Shown here: in pieces, positions 37,324 through 47,829 of the stretch | Position numbering within the stretch: the first letter of the stretch is position 1 | Layout of the letters: every line of letters begins with the position of its first letter | NCBI GenBank assembly: GCA_026873275.1 | Contig: JANTUC010000003.1 | Span: forward strand, 1-64,000 | Reading direction: 5' to 3' | Source: Pseudopithomyces maydicus | Taxonomy: Eukaryota; Ascomycota; Dothideomycetes; Pleosporales; Didymosphaeriaceae | Length of the DNA: 64,000 nt | Notes under the pieces: model-generated | Told to the model about the DNA's origin: nothing | Database searches by the model: none | The model's input: only the letters and a program-made list of their open reading frames with translations | Made by a program: the position numbers and the translations under genes

Positions 37324-37728
37324 TCCTTTTCTATTCTTGTCCGCAGGGCTTCTGGGAGCGAGGAGGTCTTCACGCGTTTGGGCAAGCGTTAGCGGAATTT
37401 AAATCTGTATACATCTTTCTCTTTAATGCTTCTCACCTCAGTACCATCTTTCAAACAACATATTTTCTTTCCAGTACCTTTTAAGACTATAAGATCTCGA
37501 TACCAGAGCTTGGGCTTCGGGTGAATAGATTTGGTCAGCAGCAGAAGTTTCTGGTGCGCTAGATTCACGTCATCTGACGAGTTACGAGCATAGACTCACA
37601 CCAGATATCAAATACTTACAGTACTCATTCTAGTTTCAAATCAAGATCAATTCGTTAGGGAAATGTCAAAATGGTTTGTCATGATTTTGATCATCATATC
37701 ATGCTATTTCAACTCAGGTCAAGATTAG
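37324..37728. other. Intergenic region between convergent HET and Zn2Cys6 genes
   Basis: This 405 bp separates the 3' ends of two convergent genes and should hold both termination regions. No hairpin, repeat or open frame worth reporting was seen. Confidence 0.5.
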
Positions 37729-39480
37729 CTATGTAAGAATTACTCTTGCGTCTAAGCTCTCCATTGCCTCCCTCCATCCAATTCGTCTCCCCGGCCAAAC
37801 AAGCTTCAATCTCCAGCACTCCTCCATAATCACTAAGCCTTTCCATGACACTCCAGGCGCTTGGGCCTCTTGCATGGTTCTGGTGAAAATGCCTCTAAAC
37901 CTCACTTGTTGGTCCTCGGTGGCCGCCATACTCCCGGCGATAGTGTATGGCCAAGTCGCTCGCATCACAAGACGAGACGGCAGTTCTTCGAGCTTTTCAA
38001 GACAACTATTCACGAATTTCTGATCGAGGATGTTTGTTTCGTCGTAATCGGAATCTCGTATTGTGGCTTGTCGCAGAACTTGAGCTCCGTCAGCCCATAT
38101 GGCACTGATAAGCTCAATATCCTGTTCAGCACCGATCGAAGGAGGAACATTTTTTATCACCTCGAGCTTGTGCGAAACGGTTAATAGTACTTCTTCAATA
38201 CGCTTGTCTTGTTCTGACAGGTATGCATTGAGTCTTTCGGGATCCAATTGGCTCCGATTTTCTACCTTCCACTGTTCAAGGAGTGCTATTTCTGAGATAA
38301 TAGCCAGTATACATCCTTGACAGCCCATGATGCCCTCTGGCTTGACGATCTGTGATCGAAGTAGTTCTATCGGGTCGAACAAGCACGGACGGTAGGACTT
38401 GATCCCAAAGGTGGATGTTGCGAGAACGTCAATCCAGACGTAACCGGTAATTGAAAACTCCAGTGATCGCCTGCGAGCATCTCCCAAAGGCAGAGCTGAC
38501 AATACTGCTCCTATAACGGATTCGTTTGAATGGGATTGTCGCCGACTGCCAATCTCAATCTGATGCATGATCTGCCTTGCTGCGTGATGATGAATCTCCC
38601 AATCACCTTGAAGCATACTGAAAATTTCAAGAGTCTCCAGGTGAAGTACTACGTCAAGAATCTGAATCCCTCTCCATATGAAGCTCTCAACTGACTCATC
38701 TTCCATGGAAGCGAATGCGTCGATATCGGCTCGTAGCTCACCTATTGCTCTGCTCTGAAGCGTTTTAACTTTCGAGCAGACTCCTATGTTGTTGATTGCT
38801 GGTGGTTGCGACAATGATCGTTCGAAACAAGCACTAATGCTTAGAGCAGAACAATACAGGGACTTTTTGCTGGCAAGACGATCAATCATCCATCCTCGGT
38901 CTCTGCTGCTGCTGAGATGGTAAAATGTGTGAGTAATTGGATGGATGACGTCGATGAAGAGCAACAGTAACCTTGCCTCATCGTTTGAAGCAGTACCGAG
39001 ATGAGGTACCGAGCCTCTAATTCTGCTGTCCCACCAAATGCTTTCAGGTTGCAGCTGCCAGGTGTTGATTCCGCTCTTCAAAAGAGTAGAAAGTGGGTAC
39101 AGCTGATCAATATCGCTTGAGGTAGATTTGTAAAGTAGCTGCATTGAACGAAAGTTCTGGTCAGACGGCAGGGAAGGGATCATGTTCGCCGCACTTTCAG
39201 GTACTGGCTTGACTCTTCTGGAAATTTTGTAGCGAGTCTCGGCTATCGTACGCAGATTCTTGGCCTCTTCCGAATTTCTTGCATCATCCCAGCTTTTCTT
39301 GTCAGTAAACCACCTTGGAAGCTCTTCGTTATAACCATAGCATGGTAATTCTCTGCTTGTGCAGGCATTGCATGAAGCGCGTTGTTCATCGCATTTTTTC
39401 TTGCGAATCCTGCAAGTGATGCACCCGCTGCGGGTACGAGAACCTCCAGAAGCTTGTCCGAGCTGATGTTCTTGTGGCAT
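37729..39480 (-). CDS. Zn2Cys6 fungal transcription factor
   Basis: This intact 583-residue nuclear regulator has an N-terminal binuclear zinc cluster: Cys20, 23, 30, 37, 40 and 47 in a C-x2-C-x6-C-x6-C-x2-C-x6-C pattern. A basic stretch follows at about residues 77-92. The rest resembles the Fungal_trans_2 type regulatory region (about residues 160-560) rather than the fungal-specific PF04082 domain, but this is by eye only. Such proteins bind CGG-type half-sites as dimers. It is divergent from the dienelactone hydrolase gene, with about 690 bp between start codons, so it could control that gene. No intron is needed. The ATG at 39480 lies 19 codons before the first cysteine, a normal spacing. 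Confidence 0.93.
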   Translation of the reverse strand: MPQEHQLGQASGGSRTRSGCITCRIRKKKCDEQRASCNACTSRELPCYGYNEELPRWFTDKKSWDDARNSEEAKNLRTIAETRYKISRRVKPVPESAANMIPSLPSDQNFRSMQLLYKSTSSDIDQLYPLSTLLKSGINTWQLQPESIWWDSRIRGSVPHLGTASNDEARLLLLFIDVIHPITHTFYHLSSSRDRGWMIDRLASKKSLYCSALSISACFERSLSQPPAINNIGVCSKVKTLQSRAIGELRADIDAFASMEDESVESFIWRGIQILDVVLHLETLEIFSMLQGDWEIHHHAARQIMHQIEIGSRRQSHSNESVIGAVLSALPLGDARRRSLEFSITGYVWIDVLATSTFGIKSYRPCLFDPIELLRSQIVKPEGIMGCQGCILAIISEIALLEQWKVENRSQLDPERLNAYLSEQDKRIEEVLLTVSHKLEVIKNVPPSIGAEQDIELISAIWADGAQVLRQATIRDSDYDETNILDQKFVNSCLEKLEELPSRLVMRATWPYTIAGSMAATEDQQVRFRGIFTRTMQEAQAPGVSWKGLVIMEECWRLKLVWPGRRIGWREAMESLDARVILT

Positions 39481-40173
39481 GGTAAAATTGGAGAGACCGT
39501 ATCAACGGAAAGAATGCACATAGAAAGAGGCACATCATTAGAATCGTAATCAAGAGTCCGAGCCGCCTGACGGCCTGATACTGCCCCCGATATCCCGACC
39601 GCGCTTAAGCTAAACCTATTTTGCGGTCGACTAAAGCTTAGTCCAATGGCAATGAATCTCACCAGACCCCAAATCTTGGTCCACAAAAGTGGTAACGTAT
39701 ACGCACATGTAAGACACTGCAACTGCGCACCCCGATGTTGAATGAGTTGCGCATTCCCAGAGGGTAGAAACCTGATACAAGTCGGGGACTTATAGGCTGT
39801 CACGAAAAGTTCCTGCGGCTTTTCGGACCACTGGGCATCATTGCTAGTATGGAAAAGACATCTTATGCTGCCACCAAGTTGTTCCAGCCACAATAAGCTG
39901 TCCGCTGTCTGCATGCGGGGATATGACCGGACCTATCAGATCTTTGCAGCTTGTCGGTTCTAGATTTTCCCCGCTTCAACGAGCTGATTTGCCTCGATTG
40001 GACTAGTGAGTGGCTGAGAGCTACTACCATATCAACATAAGCCGGCTACAGTTTCGATGTATTTAATGCTACGACAGCATTCTTTACCTCTATGTCTTAT
40101 CGGAAACTCCAAATTCTGTGCTTACTTGTTGAGAAATCGTGAACGCATTTTCAGAGACCCGAAAAAAGTCACC
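39481..40173. promoter_or_regulatory. Divergent promoter region, Zn2Cys6 regulator and dienelactone hydrolase
   Basis: About 690 bp separates the two start codons. An open frame on the minus strand (39243-39914) crosses it and overlaps the regulator gene out of frame; it has no family pattern and is rejected. Isolated CGG and CCG triplets occur near 39,570-39,630 without a clear palindromic arrangement. Confidence 0.5.
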
Positions 40174-41133
40174 ATGTCCTGCCCCCAGTGCTTCACTGGT
40201 CATGTTAACTCTGGTACGCCAACGGGCCGCTGGTCTACCGTACACGGTCTACGAACCTACATTGCAGAGCCTGTTTCTGGTAAACCTACGAAAGGAATCA
40301 TCGTCATCATCCCCGATGCGTTCGGTGTAGACTTTGTGAACAATCAAATCCTGGCTGATCACTATAGTTCGGCTGGGCAGTTCTTAGTGTACCTGCCGGA
40401 CTTCATGAACGGTATTTTGGATTTTTCAACTGCATAGAATCGACATACTCAACGATCTTTAGGAACCGCAGCTCCAGTCCGCACCATGATCAACATGGCT
40501 CACCTGTTCGACGAAACAGAACCTTGGTACAAGAAAGCGTAAGTTACGAGGTGTCAATGATCGTTGCTTTCCAATGTTAATGATCCTGCCAGTTACTATC
40601 TCATCGCCACGATAGTGGACTTCGTACCATTCCGCATCCGAAACAGATTCGGCGTCTGTTGGCCCCGAGTGACAAAGTTTTGCCGCGATCTTCGTGAAGA
40701 CAAGAACACCACTACCCCGATCGGAATCGCAGGGTTTTGCTGGGGCGGTCTTCACACCATAAGGCTTAGCCATGATACCGCAGAGACTCGAACAAGCGAT
40801 GGAAGACCCTTGGCCGACGCGTTCTTCACTGCACACCCCAGCAGCGTCACAGTTCCACAGGACATTGAAAATGTGATGCGCAACTTGTCTATTGCCATCG
40901 GCGACGATGATGCTGTCATGTCGATGAAACAGGTCACTGCTGCTGAAGCTGTACTAAAGAGGAAGAATGAGGTCAATTCGGAGATTGTTATATATCCTGG
41001 CGCGAAACATGGCTTTGCAGTCCGCGCCAGCAGAGCAGTACCTGATTCAAAGGAGACGAGACAGGCGGAGGAGGCTGAGCAGCAAGCAATCGCCTGGTTC
41101 CAGAAGCGGTTTGAGGCAATCGTATCGAAGTAA
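40174..41133 (+). CDS. Dienelactone hydrolase family protein, three exons
   Basis: This alpha/beta-hydrolase of the carboxymethylenebutenolidase family is probably cytosolic. Relatives open lactone rings in aromatic catabolism, but many fungal members are uncharacterised. The coding join is 40174-40411, 40463-40538, 40593-41133 (284 residues). The introns are 51 nt (GTATTT to TTTAG) and 54 nt (GTAAGT to GCCAG). The start gives MSCPQCFTGH, the usual beginning of this fungal subfamily, behind a good CACCATG context. The Cys-Asp-His triad is visible: Cys154 in GFCWGG, Asp at about 209-211 in IGDDDAVMS, and His244 in AKHGF. Splicing joins PDFMNG to TAAPVRTM and PWYKKA to YYLIATIVDFVPF. It is divergent from a Zn2Cys6 regulator, which suggests an inducible pathway step. 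The substrate is unknown. Confidence 0.9.
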
Positions 41134-41575
41134 TTATCCCGATGGGTATGAATTTACACGAATCAGTAGTCGAACAACTGTTTATTGATAGATGCCATCT
41201 GAGTTGCCTTCCATTCTATCTTGAATCGATCTCCTTACCAGGCACTCATGACTTCTGCCGCTGTTTCTTGATCATAAAACCTGTATCAGCGGTGTTTTCG
41301 ACTGTCACACAAGCCCAAAATGTGTATCTAATGTCAGGGTTAGACAACAGTAGAAAGCCCCCAAGGCACCAACCCCAAAGATGAATCTTAATGCAACAAG
41401 TAATATAAATTGCTCCATGGTCTACTACTAAAGATTCATATCTACATACTCAGTGTGAAACATTGATTCATAGAAATTTCATGAAAAGGGTAGGTGAAGG
41501 AAAGCTGTATGAACAGCTACGAAATGAATATGATGACGAACAAGACTATTGTAAACAGTCGAAACAAGTTCTGCC
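41134..41575. other. Intergenic region between convergent hydrolase and amine oxidase genes
   Basis: This 440-bp 3'-to-3' spacer should carry both polyadenylation regions. The plus-strand frames here (such as 41142-41384) have no family resemblance. Nothing else was recognised. Confidence 0.5.
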
Positions 41576-43983
41576 CTACTCATCTACCGTAAAGACGCCT
41601 ACTAAGGAATCTTCTGGGCCCAACGCCAGGCATGTGGGAGGCTCGACACCATTCGTGTCGATAACAATATTATTATCCACGCCCTCGGCATACATCATCA
41701 CAGAGTTGGACAAGTCCTTGGTGAGTTCAGTGTCACCCCAATTCTGGGGCGAGAACATGATGCTGGAATGCGCTTCCGACATGAGAGTGTTGGGAATATC
41801 CTCACTCCTAGTGAAATGGTGCATGCCCAGATTGACCCAAGTGACCAAGTCTTCCTGCACGAGCGACTCGCCATCGAAGAACTTCCAGAACTCAACCAAC
41901 GGCGCATCGGGCACATTTTGATTCAACGTTGCTGAAGAAGCAGGTTCTGAGTCGTGCTGACGAGACACGGCAATGGGCTGTTTAGCGAACTGTGCATTCT
42001 TGCGGAAGAACGGTGAGATCTTGGATGGTAAGACGACGTTGGATAGGCCTGGAAGGATGCGATATCCACGAGGCTCTCCCCACTTGTTTGTGTGGTTCTT
42101 GTTGACCACAGTGAACATGGTCTGGCCGTTGAAAGGCAAGTCGATAAGACCTTCGTCCTCGGTTTCAACGTCGGTGATGTTATAACGCATCATCTCGAAG
42201 GACTCGTCAAACCAGGGCTGCGTAACATTCTCAAGCACAATTTCGGTCTTGACCATTGTGTTCTTTTCGTTGATGAGATCGAAGTCGGCCTTGAAGTTCA
42301 TGACATGGGTGTGCAGCGTTCCGGCGATTGTCTCGGCGACCCGAGGGCCCCACCGACCTTCATCGTCTGGCCTATAGTAGTTGGCCTGAATGTATCCCGA
42401 AGCATGAGCGTCCACACTGATTGTGCCGTCGACGAAGAAGCCATAGTCCCAGAGATAATCATAGTTCCCGACGGTGGAGATCATGCGGACGACGAGCTTG
42501 GAGCCCTTTGTAGCTTGGCCCCACACAGGGTTGATATGCCGTGTGATTGGCGTGCCAAGATCTGTTTCGAAGATACAGATAGGGTTGATTTGTGTATACG
42601 CCTTCTGGTCTGTAGTGGAATAAGAGCCGTTGAGATAGGTCGCGTGATAAGGGCAATCGTATCCAGGAATCAGTCGAATAGAAGCGGCTCCGATGCCGTA
42701 GAAGCGGTCCATATAGCCCGTCCCAGCCTGGAAAGGATTGTTACCGGCGTATTGAGCTATAGCATCCTGCAGCGACAGTTCGTACATGATGCGTTCGCCT
42801 TTGAACTTGATGTCATAGAATTGCACGCCGACATCGTAGTCAAAGCGCATGTAGAATGACCAACCGAGATACTCTACGTATTGCTCCTGTTTGTCTACCT
42901 TGAACCTATTTCCATCGAAAGATAGAACTGTGGGGGCCATGCGGTCTTCCAACTCGCGCGTCGGGCCAGTCTTGTTTTTGTACAGAAAGTCGATATTGGT
43001 TGCAGGTGGTGGGGTTTTGGTGACCTTTCCAGCTTTCCACGCCGTATGGAAGGCTTCTACAGACTCATAAACCTCGAGGTTGTAAACTGCTTTCATGGAT
43101 TTCCACTGCGATACATCTGTACCCGAGATATCGAACTGGATATATAGATCGGATGGCTGATCCCAAGGTTCCATACCATTCCTTCTGAAGGGACTCCAGA
43201 AAACGCTCTTCTCTCCGTTTGTCGAGGCAGGACTCTGCATAAAATATATCATGGTCGATCGAGGATCATCGGACCCGTAGAACGCCATTCCGAGAAGGTC
43301 GTTCGTAAGGTCAGCGATAGGAGACAGAGTCATATTCATCAAATTATCGATGGCAGCACGGCGGAGGGGGTCGACAGGACCCGCACTCCACAGTAGTTTT
43401 GAGCCGTTGGGGCCGTTGTAAATACTGTCCAAAGATTGAATTTGAGTGTTGTTCGAAATGGGTAGTGGTCCAACCTGGCCGGGCGATGAGAATGAAGCAG
43501 TCAATGGTCTTTTAGATTCATACATACCGAGTACTCTCCGATAACAGGAACATCGCATCCGCCCTCGATCAACGTCACGCGGGCATATCTGGGCACAGTC
43601 CCATTTGAATCCAGATATGAAAGAACGTCCGACTTGTTGGGCTTGAGAGATTCGATATGCCAGATGTAGTTGTCGTTGAGAGCGGTGTTTGGACTTGACG
43701 TGTTCGTCAGGTTGAGACCCTGGGCTGGATCCAAGAGCCACACCGCTACATTGTCTATCTCATCTTGAGAAAGTGACATGAAGGGGTTGGATTTTGGGGC
43801 AACAGCTGGAATGTCCACTGGTACGGGACAAATGTCTCGCGGTTGGAGTGAACGACGATCAGGCCGTGATGATGAACCGTGTCTCTGTCCGCCGCGGGTT
43901 GTGGCATCATACCTCGGACCAGGAGCAGCGGATGCTGCACTCACCAGACCGAGCAATACCGTCGCGAGGATTTTCGACTTCAT
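41576..43983 (-). CDS. Secreted copper amine oxidase, two exons
   Basis: This quinoenzyme oxidises primary amines to aldehydes with release of ammonia and hydrogen peroxide. The coding join on the minus strand is 43983-43528 and 43474-41576 (784 residues). The 53-nt intron (GTATGT to GGCCAG, 43475-43527) falls in phase 0 between GEYS and VGPLPISNN. A signal peptide (residues 1-19, ending SAASA) indicates secretion. The topaquinone precursor is Tyr490 in TVGNYDY. Copper ligands His540 and His542 lie in LHTH, with a third expected in the NLGMHHF segment. Asp408 in YMDRFYG is the likely catalytic base. Many N-glycosylation sequons fit an extracellular enzyme. It is divergent from a Zn2Cys6 regulator, with paired CCG-N4-CGG motifs between them. 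Amine substrate and physiological role (nitrogen supply or peroxide generation) are open. Confidence 0.95.
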
Positions 43984-44789
43984 CGAGCTAATCTAGTGGA
44001 TTGCAATCGAAATATGGTAGAAAAGATGATGAGAGCTGGTTCTTCTTGTGTGGAAACAAGTACATACTTATACATGACGACTGACCCCATCCTACTGACC
44101 CTGCAGAGACGTTCGCCATCTAGAACCAGGCCCTATCTTCCTGTGCACCCCCAACATCAAGTGAAGTCGATATGTTCGGGTGTATAGTCCATGGCTCAGT
44201 GCGTACCTGATGTGCCAAGACCTGCGATGAACTGGATATGATGCGCACCCGCCTGACTCTTTTGGGGTTTGATAACCCAACCCCTGTCCCCCGGAACGCC
44301 AATGCTGCAAGACAGGGCTAGTTTGTCACAAAACAGAGTACGTAAGGGAATAATTTTCGTATCGTCCCGCATTGACGTGGAGATATCTTTGTGTGCCACG
44401 ATTGGCTGAATCCTATCGCTTAGCTGGAGTGAACGTGCCCTGAAGCCAAACCGCCGAGGTCGGACCGCGCCCGGTCCTTCAGGAGTGACAAGAATCCCAT
44501 CTTTGCATGATGTGCCGAAGGACAGTCTTGTTTACCTCCAGGTCGGGGTGGGGCTTAGCCGCACGTTCGACAACGTGCAGCGACATAAACGAGACTGGCG
44601 GCTGAGAAATATGCAGCAGCGTGATCGCTCAACGAGAGAAAAGTTTGGGTACGCTTGTATAGCGCTGTGCTAAGCCTTTTGTAGCCAAGATAGCCGGTAT
44701 CTATCTCTTTGCTAGAGTGGGCGTATGTTGTCAGTCTGCAAAGTACTTTGACAACCAGGTCGGTATTGCGTGAAGACCACTTTCTCTCG
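43984..44789. promoter_or_regulatory. Divergent promoter, amine oxidase and Zn2Cys6 regulator
   Basis: This 806-bp spacer lies between two start codons that face away from each other. It contains two adjacent CCG-N4-CGG palindromes at 44454-44474 (separate entry). Open frames inside, such as 44092-44310 minus, are short and unlike any family. Confidence 0.65.
44454..44477. promoter_or_regulatory. Two tandem CCG-N4-CGG motifs, candidate zinc-cluster binding sites
   Basis: CCGAGGTCGG at 44454-44463 and CCGCGCCCGG at 44465-44474 sit one base apart. The second lies inside a longer perfect palindrome, GGACCG-CGCC-CGGTCC (44462-44477). Inverted CCG/CGG half-sites are the usual target of dimeric Zn2Cys6 regulators, and one is encoded 316 bp away. 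Binding is inferred. Confidence 0.55.
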
Positions 44790-46418
44790 ATGCAGCCCCG
44801 TTATTTTCGACGATCACGATCCGGTAAGAACGACTTAACTTATCGACCCCACCAACTCACATAGTGTCTAGGTTGTCTGACCTGTCGTTCTCTCCACGCT
44901 AAATGTGACGAAGGAAAACCAACCTGTTCTCGTTGCTTGGAGCGGCAAATTGTATGTGCAGGTTATGCAAAATCACTGCGCTGGATAGACCATGGTCATA
45001 GCAAAGCCAAGCGAAAACGAACCCGAACCGCCAGCAATGACTCTCGAATCTGCACTGAGCTTTCGCCATTCAGACCTCCTCATCTCCGCTCCGCAGACGT
45101 CAAAGTCCTCGAGCATTGGATGACAGTGACCGTTCCACAGGCATGTCTCGACCCGGCAGCTATGCATCAGCTCCAGGGTATGTATCTGTCTCTGATACAC
45201 CATCTCAAGCCTGTGGCGCTACACGCCATACTGGCAGCCTCTGCTGCACATATGCTCTCCCTTGGATTGACCGAAGAGCATGCCCTTATGCTGGCCAAAC
45301 AGCGGTCCCTCCAGTCGATGATCATCGAATTAAATACCATCGCAGACACCAACAACACATCCATGGCCATCGATGTCGCTCGTTATCAAGGACCTCACAT
45401 ATTATGTTCTGCTGTTGAAGATGCTTCTATCGTAGCTTCTATCCTTCTGCTTGGGCCTGAGTTCATCAATGCCGGTCATGAACAAGGGCCTGGTCAAGTT
45501 CGGTTGCTACTCCAGGGCGCGCGAACGTTAGTTGTCGAGAGGCATAAATATTTCAGTTGTCAATGCCCGTTGAGCCATCCAGGGAGATATGAGTCGCAGT
45601 ACAGACTCGATAGCCCCGTGTTCATCTCATCAGTTCGATCCTTGGCTTTCACTGACATCATAACATCCGTGCCCTGTGCGCGGAAGCCATATATCGGCAA
45701 ACAATATTGGCTCCAGGCTGCCATAATCAGTACTCACGAAGGCCTTCGAATGCATCGACCAGATCCCGATCTGGGTTACAGTGCTTGGACATTGTCACTT
45801 TTAGGCGATTGTGCTACCCTCGTCGAGGAGTTGTATACAGGCGCTATATCTCAACAGGTCTTTTCCATGCGACAAAAAGCGCTAGTCTTGCAGCTAGAGG
45901 ACAATGCGTGTGAAATGAAGCGATTGTACAGCGATGCAGAGGACCGGAACCAAGCGACGAGCACGACCAACGGTTACACCACTATGATGGCTCACAAGTA
46001 CAACATAGCATCGACTCTATGTCACACCATGTCAGCTCAGATCTTCTTATTGCGCGCTAGGGATTTTGATGCAGAGTCACCTGGTGTGGCAAGACTCTCT
46101 CGCGCTCTATACGACGTCTTGTCGAAAATTCCGATGGGACATAGTGTTGCAACCACCATGCTGTGGCCATTATGGGTTTTAGGGTGCGAAAGCTATCCGA
46201 GTATGACGTCTCCGTCTCGGTTCGATGTAGCGGCGATGCTGGAGCGCTTGTATAATAGTCAACGTATGAAAAATGTCGAGCAGTGCTTGGATAAACTCAG
46301 GCGAGATATCTGGAGAGAAAATTCTTCTATTCCAAGGCAAAGGATACTTGATCTTGAAGGTCAATCTCACTGGGTAAAGCGTTGCTGGGAGGAGAAGATA
46401 GAATTGCTATTAGCTTGA
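44790..46418 (+). CDS. Zn2Cys6 fungal transcription factor, two exons
   Basis: The zinc cluster is found only after splicing a short first exon. The coding join is 44790-44823 and 44872-46418 (526 residues). The 48-nt intron runs GTAAGA to GTCTAG. The spliced N-terminus reads MQPRYFRRSRSGCLTC, then the cluster with Cys13, 16, 23, 30, 33 and 40 in C-x2-C-x6-C-x6-C-x2-C-x6-C spacing. A basic linker (KAKRKRTRT) follows. The remaining 450 residues resemble the Fungal_trans_2 regulatory region found in pathway-specific activators. Taking the first ATG of the long open frame (44937) would lose the DNA-binding domain, so 44790 is preferred. The protein is nuclear and probably regulates the divergent amine oxidase gene through the CGG palindromes between them. 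That link is inferred. Confidence 0.9.
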
Positions 46419-47600
46419 AATGCCATAATCCAGCAAGCACTTTTATCCATATCTTGTAAGATACTGCTACATCTCTTCACCTAGAATCCGTTCTTCCATA
46501 CAACTTTAATCACCACTGTGCTTATTAATTTTGTAGATTATGATAGCGTTATAGACTTTCTCGATTTTGATTAAGCATCTTCATTACTTCGTTGATATCA
46601 ATCACTGATATTTGTATATATATAAATGGAGTCCAGGCAGTTAGCTGGTAATTATAGCGCCTCTTGCGCGCGAGTAAACGACCCCTTCATTAATCATTTG
46701 AACACTAGCCATACCCCTAAGAGCAAGTTCCCAGCCTTCTCGCGCAGCAGTCGATGCGCTTTTAATTACCTGTTGTAGTATTACCAAGATTTTGACCGTG
46801 CTTCAGGAACACTAGATCGAGTGGTATAAGTTATATCTATACGATATGTGCAGTCCTCCTATGTCCCCCAATTCTTTCACGCTCTAACACTGTCTGTAAT
46901 TAATCTGATTGAAACCTATAGGATCTTGAGTCCATACTCATACCCAGCACAAATGGCCACCTTGAATCATTGACTCCTCAGCCACAAACGCATCGGCGAC
47001 GTAAGCGTCGTGATTATATTATAAAACATTTGCCTACAATCAGCACTAATAACCCAACGTTGTCTTCCTTCTACATCTCCTCGAAATCCGCAGTTCTAGA
47101 AGAGAGTACACGCGTTACATTATCGGAACTTACCGTGTGAAAGAAGGGATAATGCATGTAACGGTGTAAGAATCCTAGTAATGTGGCACTTGCGTCAGTC
47201 CTTCAACGGACTTAGCGTACATGCATCTCGTACGAATACATCCTTCTGTTCCCCACAAAGTAACAATCCGCGCTCGGTACACAAAAAGGAAAGGGGTAGC
47301 AGTATGATAGGATCGTCAGCAATGCCAATCGAAATTCCAACGTGCTGATGTGAAACGCGATCGCATTCGGAGCATGTCCAGATGTCCGGATGGGGCCTTG
47401 AACAACCCGAATTGGGCTGATAAAATCCGATAATACAACCAGGGATTCTCGCCAAACAGAGTTTCGTAGCTCCTAGGAGACAGTATATATAGTCGCAGTG
47501 TGTTTTGCGTATTTGAAAAGACATCGATTCTACCAAGCATTTTTGTCCTCGCTACCCCAATATTCAGTCTGAATATCATCACCCACAGCATTTTTTCAAC
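46419..47600. other. Intergenic region, no gene supported
   Basis: This 1.2 kb lies between the second Zn2Cys6 gene and the small secreted protein gene. The minus-strand frames at 47195-47606 have no signal peptide or family signature and overlap the likely promoter of the secreted protein. No repeat or RNA gene was recognised. Confidence 0.5.
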
Positions 47601-47829
47601 ATGCACGCCTTATACATGCTAATTGCTGTCACGTTGCCGCTGCTCAGCAGCGCAGCACCAACGGTAGCTCCGCGAGCGGAGTGTCCCAGTAGCTGTCCTC
47701 CAAGTTCTCCCGTATGTTCCGAAGTGAAAATCAAACGAAACATGTGCTAATTCATTGCGATTCAAGCACTGGTGCATAATACCGCCGCCCAGCTTCCCTG
47801 GATCCGAGACATGTGTTTGCTGCGCCTGA
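47601..47829 (+). CDS. Small secreted six-cysteine protein, two exons
   Basis: This is a likely secreted peptide of 57 residues. The coding join is 47601-47711 and 47767-47829. The 55-nt intron has a GTATGT donor, a GCTAAT branch and a TTCAAG acceptor, all matching the other introns in the window. Residues 1-18 are a hydrophobic signal peptide followed by APTVAPRA. The mature part carries six cysteines (28, 32, 40, 53, 55, 56) and many Pro and Ser, ending in CVCCA. If the intron is retained, the frame stops after 49 residues and keeps four cysteines, so both forms could be secreted. The family is not recognised. Small cysteine-rich secreted proteins in subtelomeres include effectors, hydrophobin-like and antimicrobial peptides, but no function is claimed. 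Nothing similar is seen elsewhere in the window. Confidence 0.6.

Noticed and set aside
39243..39914. Minus-strand open frame of 223 codons
   Set aside because: It overlaps the Zn2Cys6 gene out of frame and crosses its promoter. No domain, signal peptide or family pattern was seen.
42092..42859. Plus-strand open frame of 255 codons
   Set aside because: It lies wholly antisense to the copper amine oxidase, whose frame carries all catalytic residues.
47195..47606. Minus-strand Cys-containing frames upstream of the small secreted protein
   Set aside because: They have no signal peptide or splice logic and lie over the likely promoter of the secreted protein gene.
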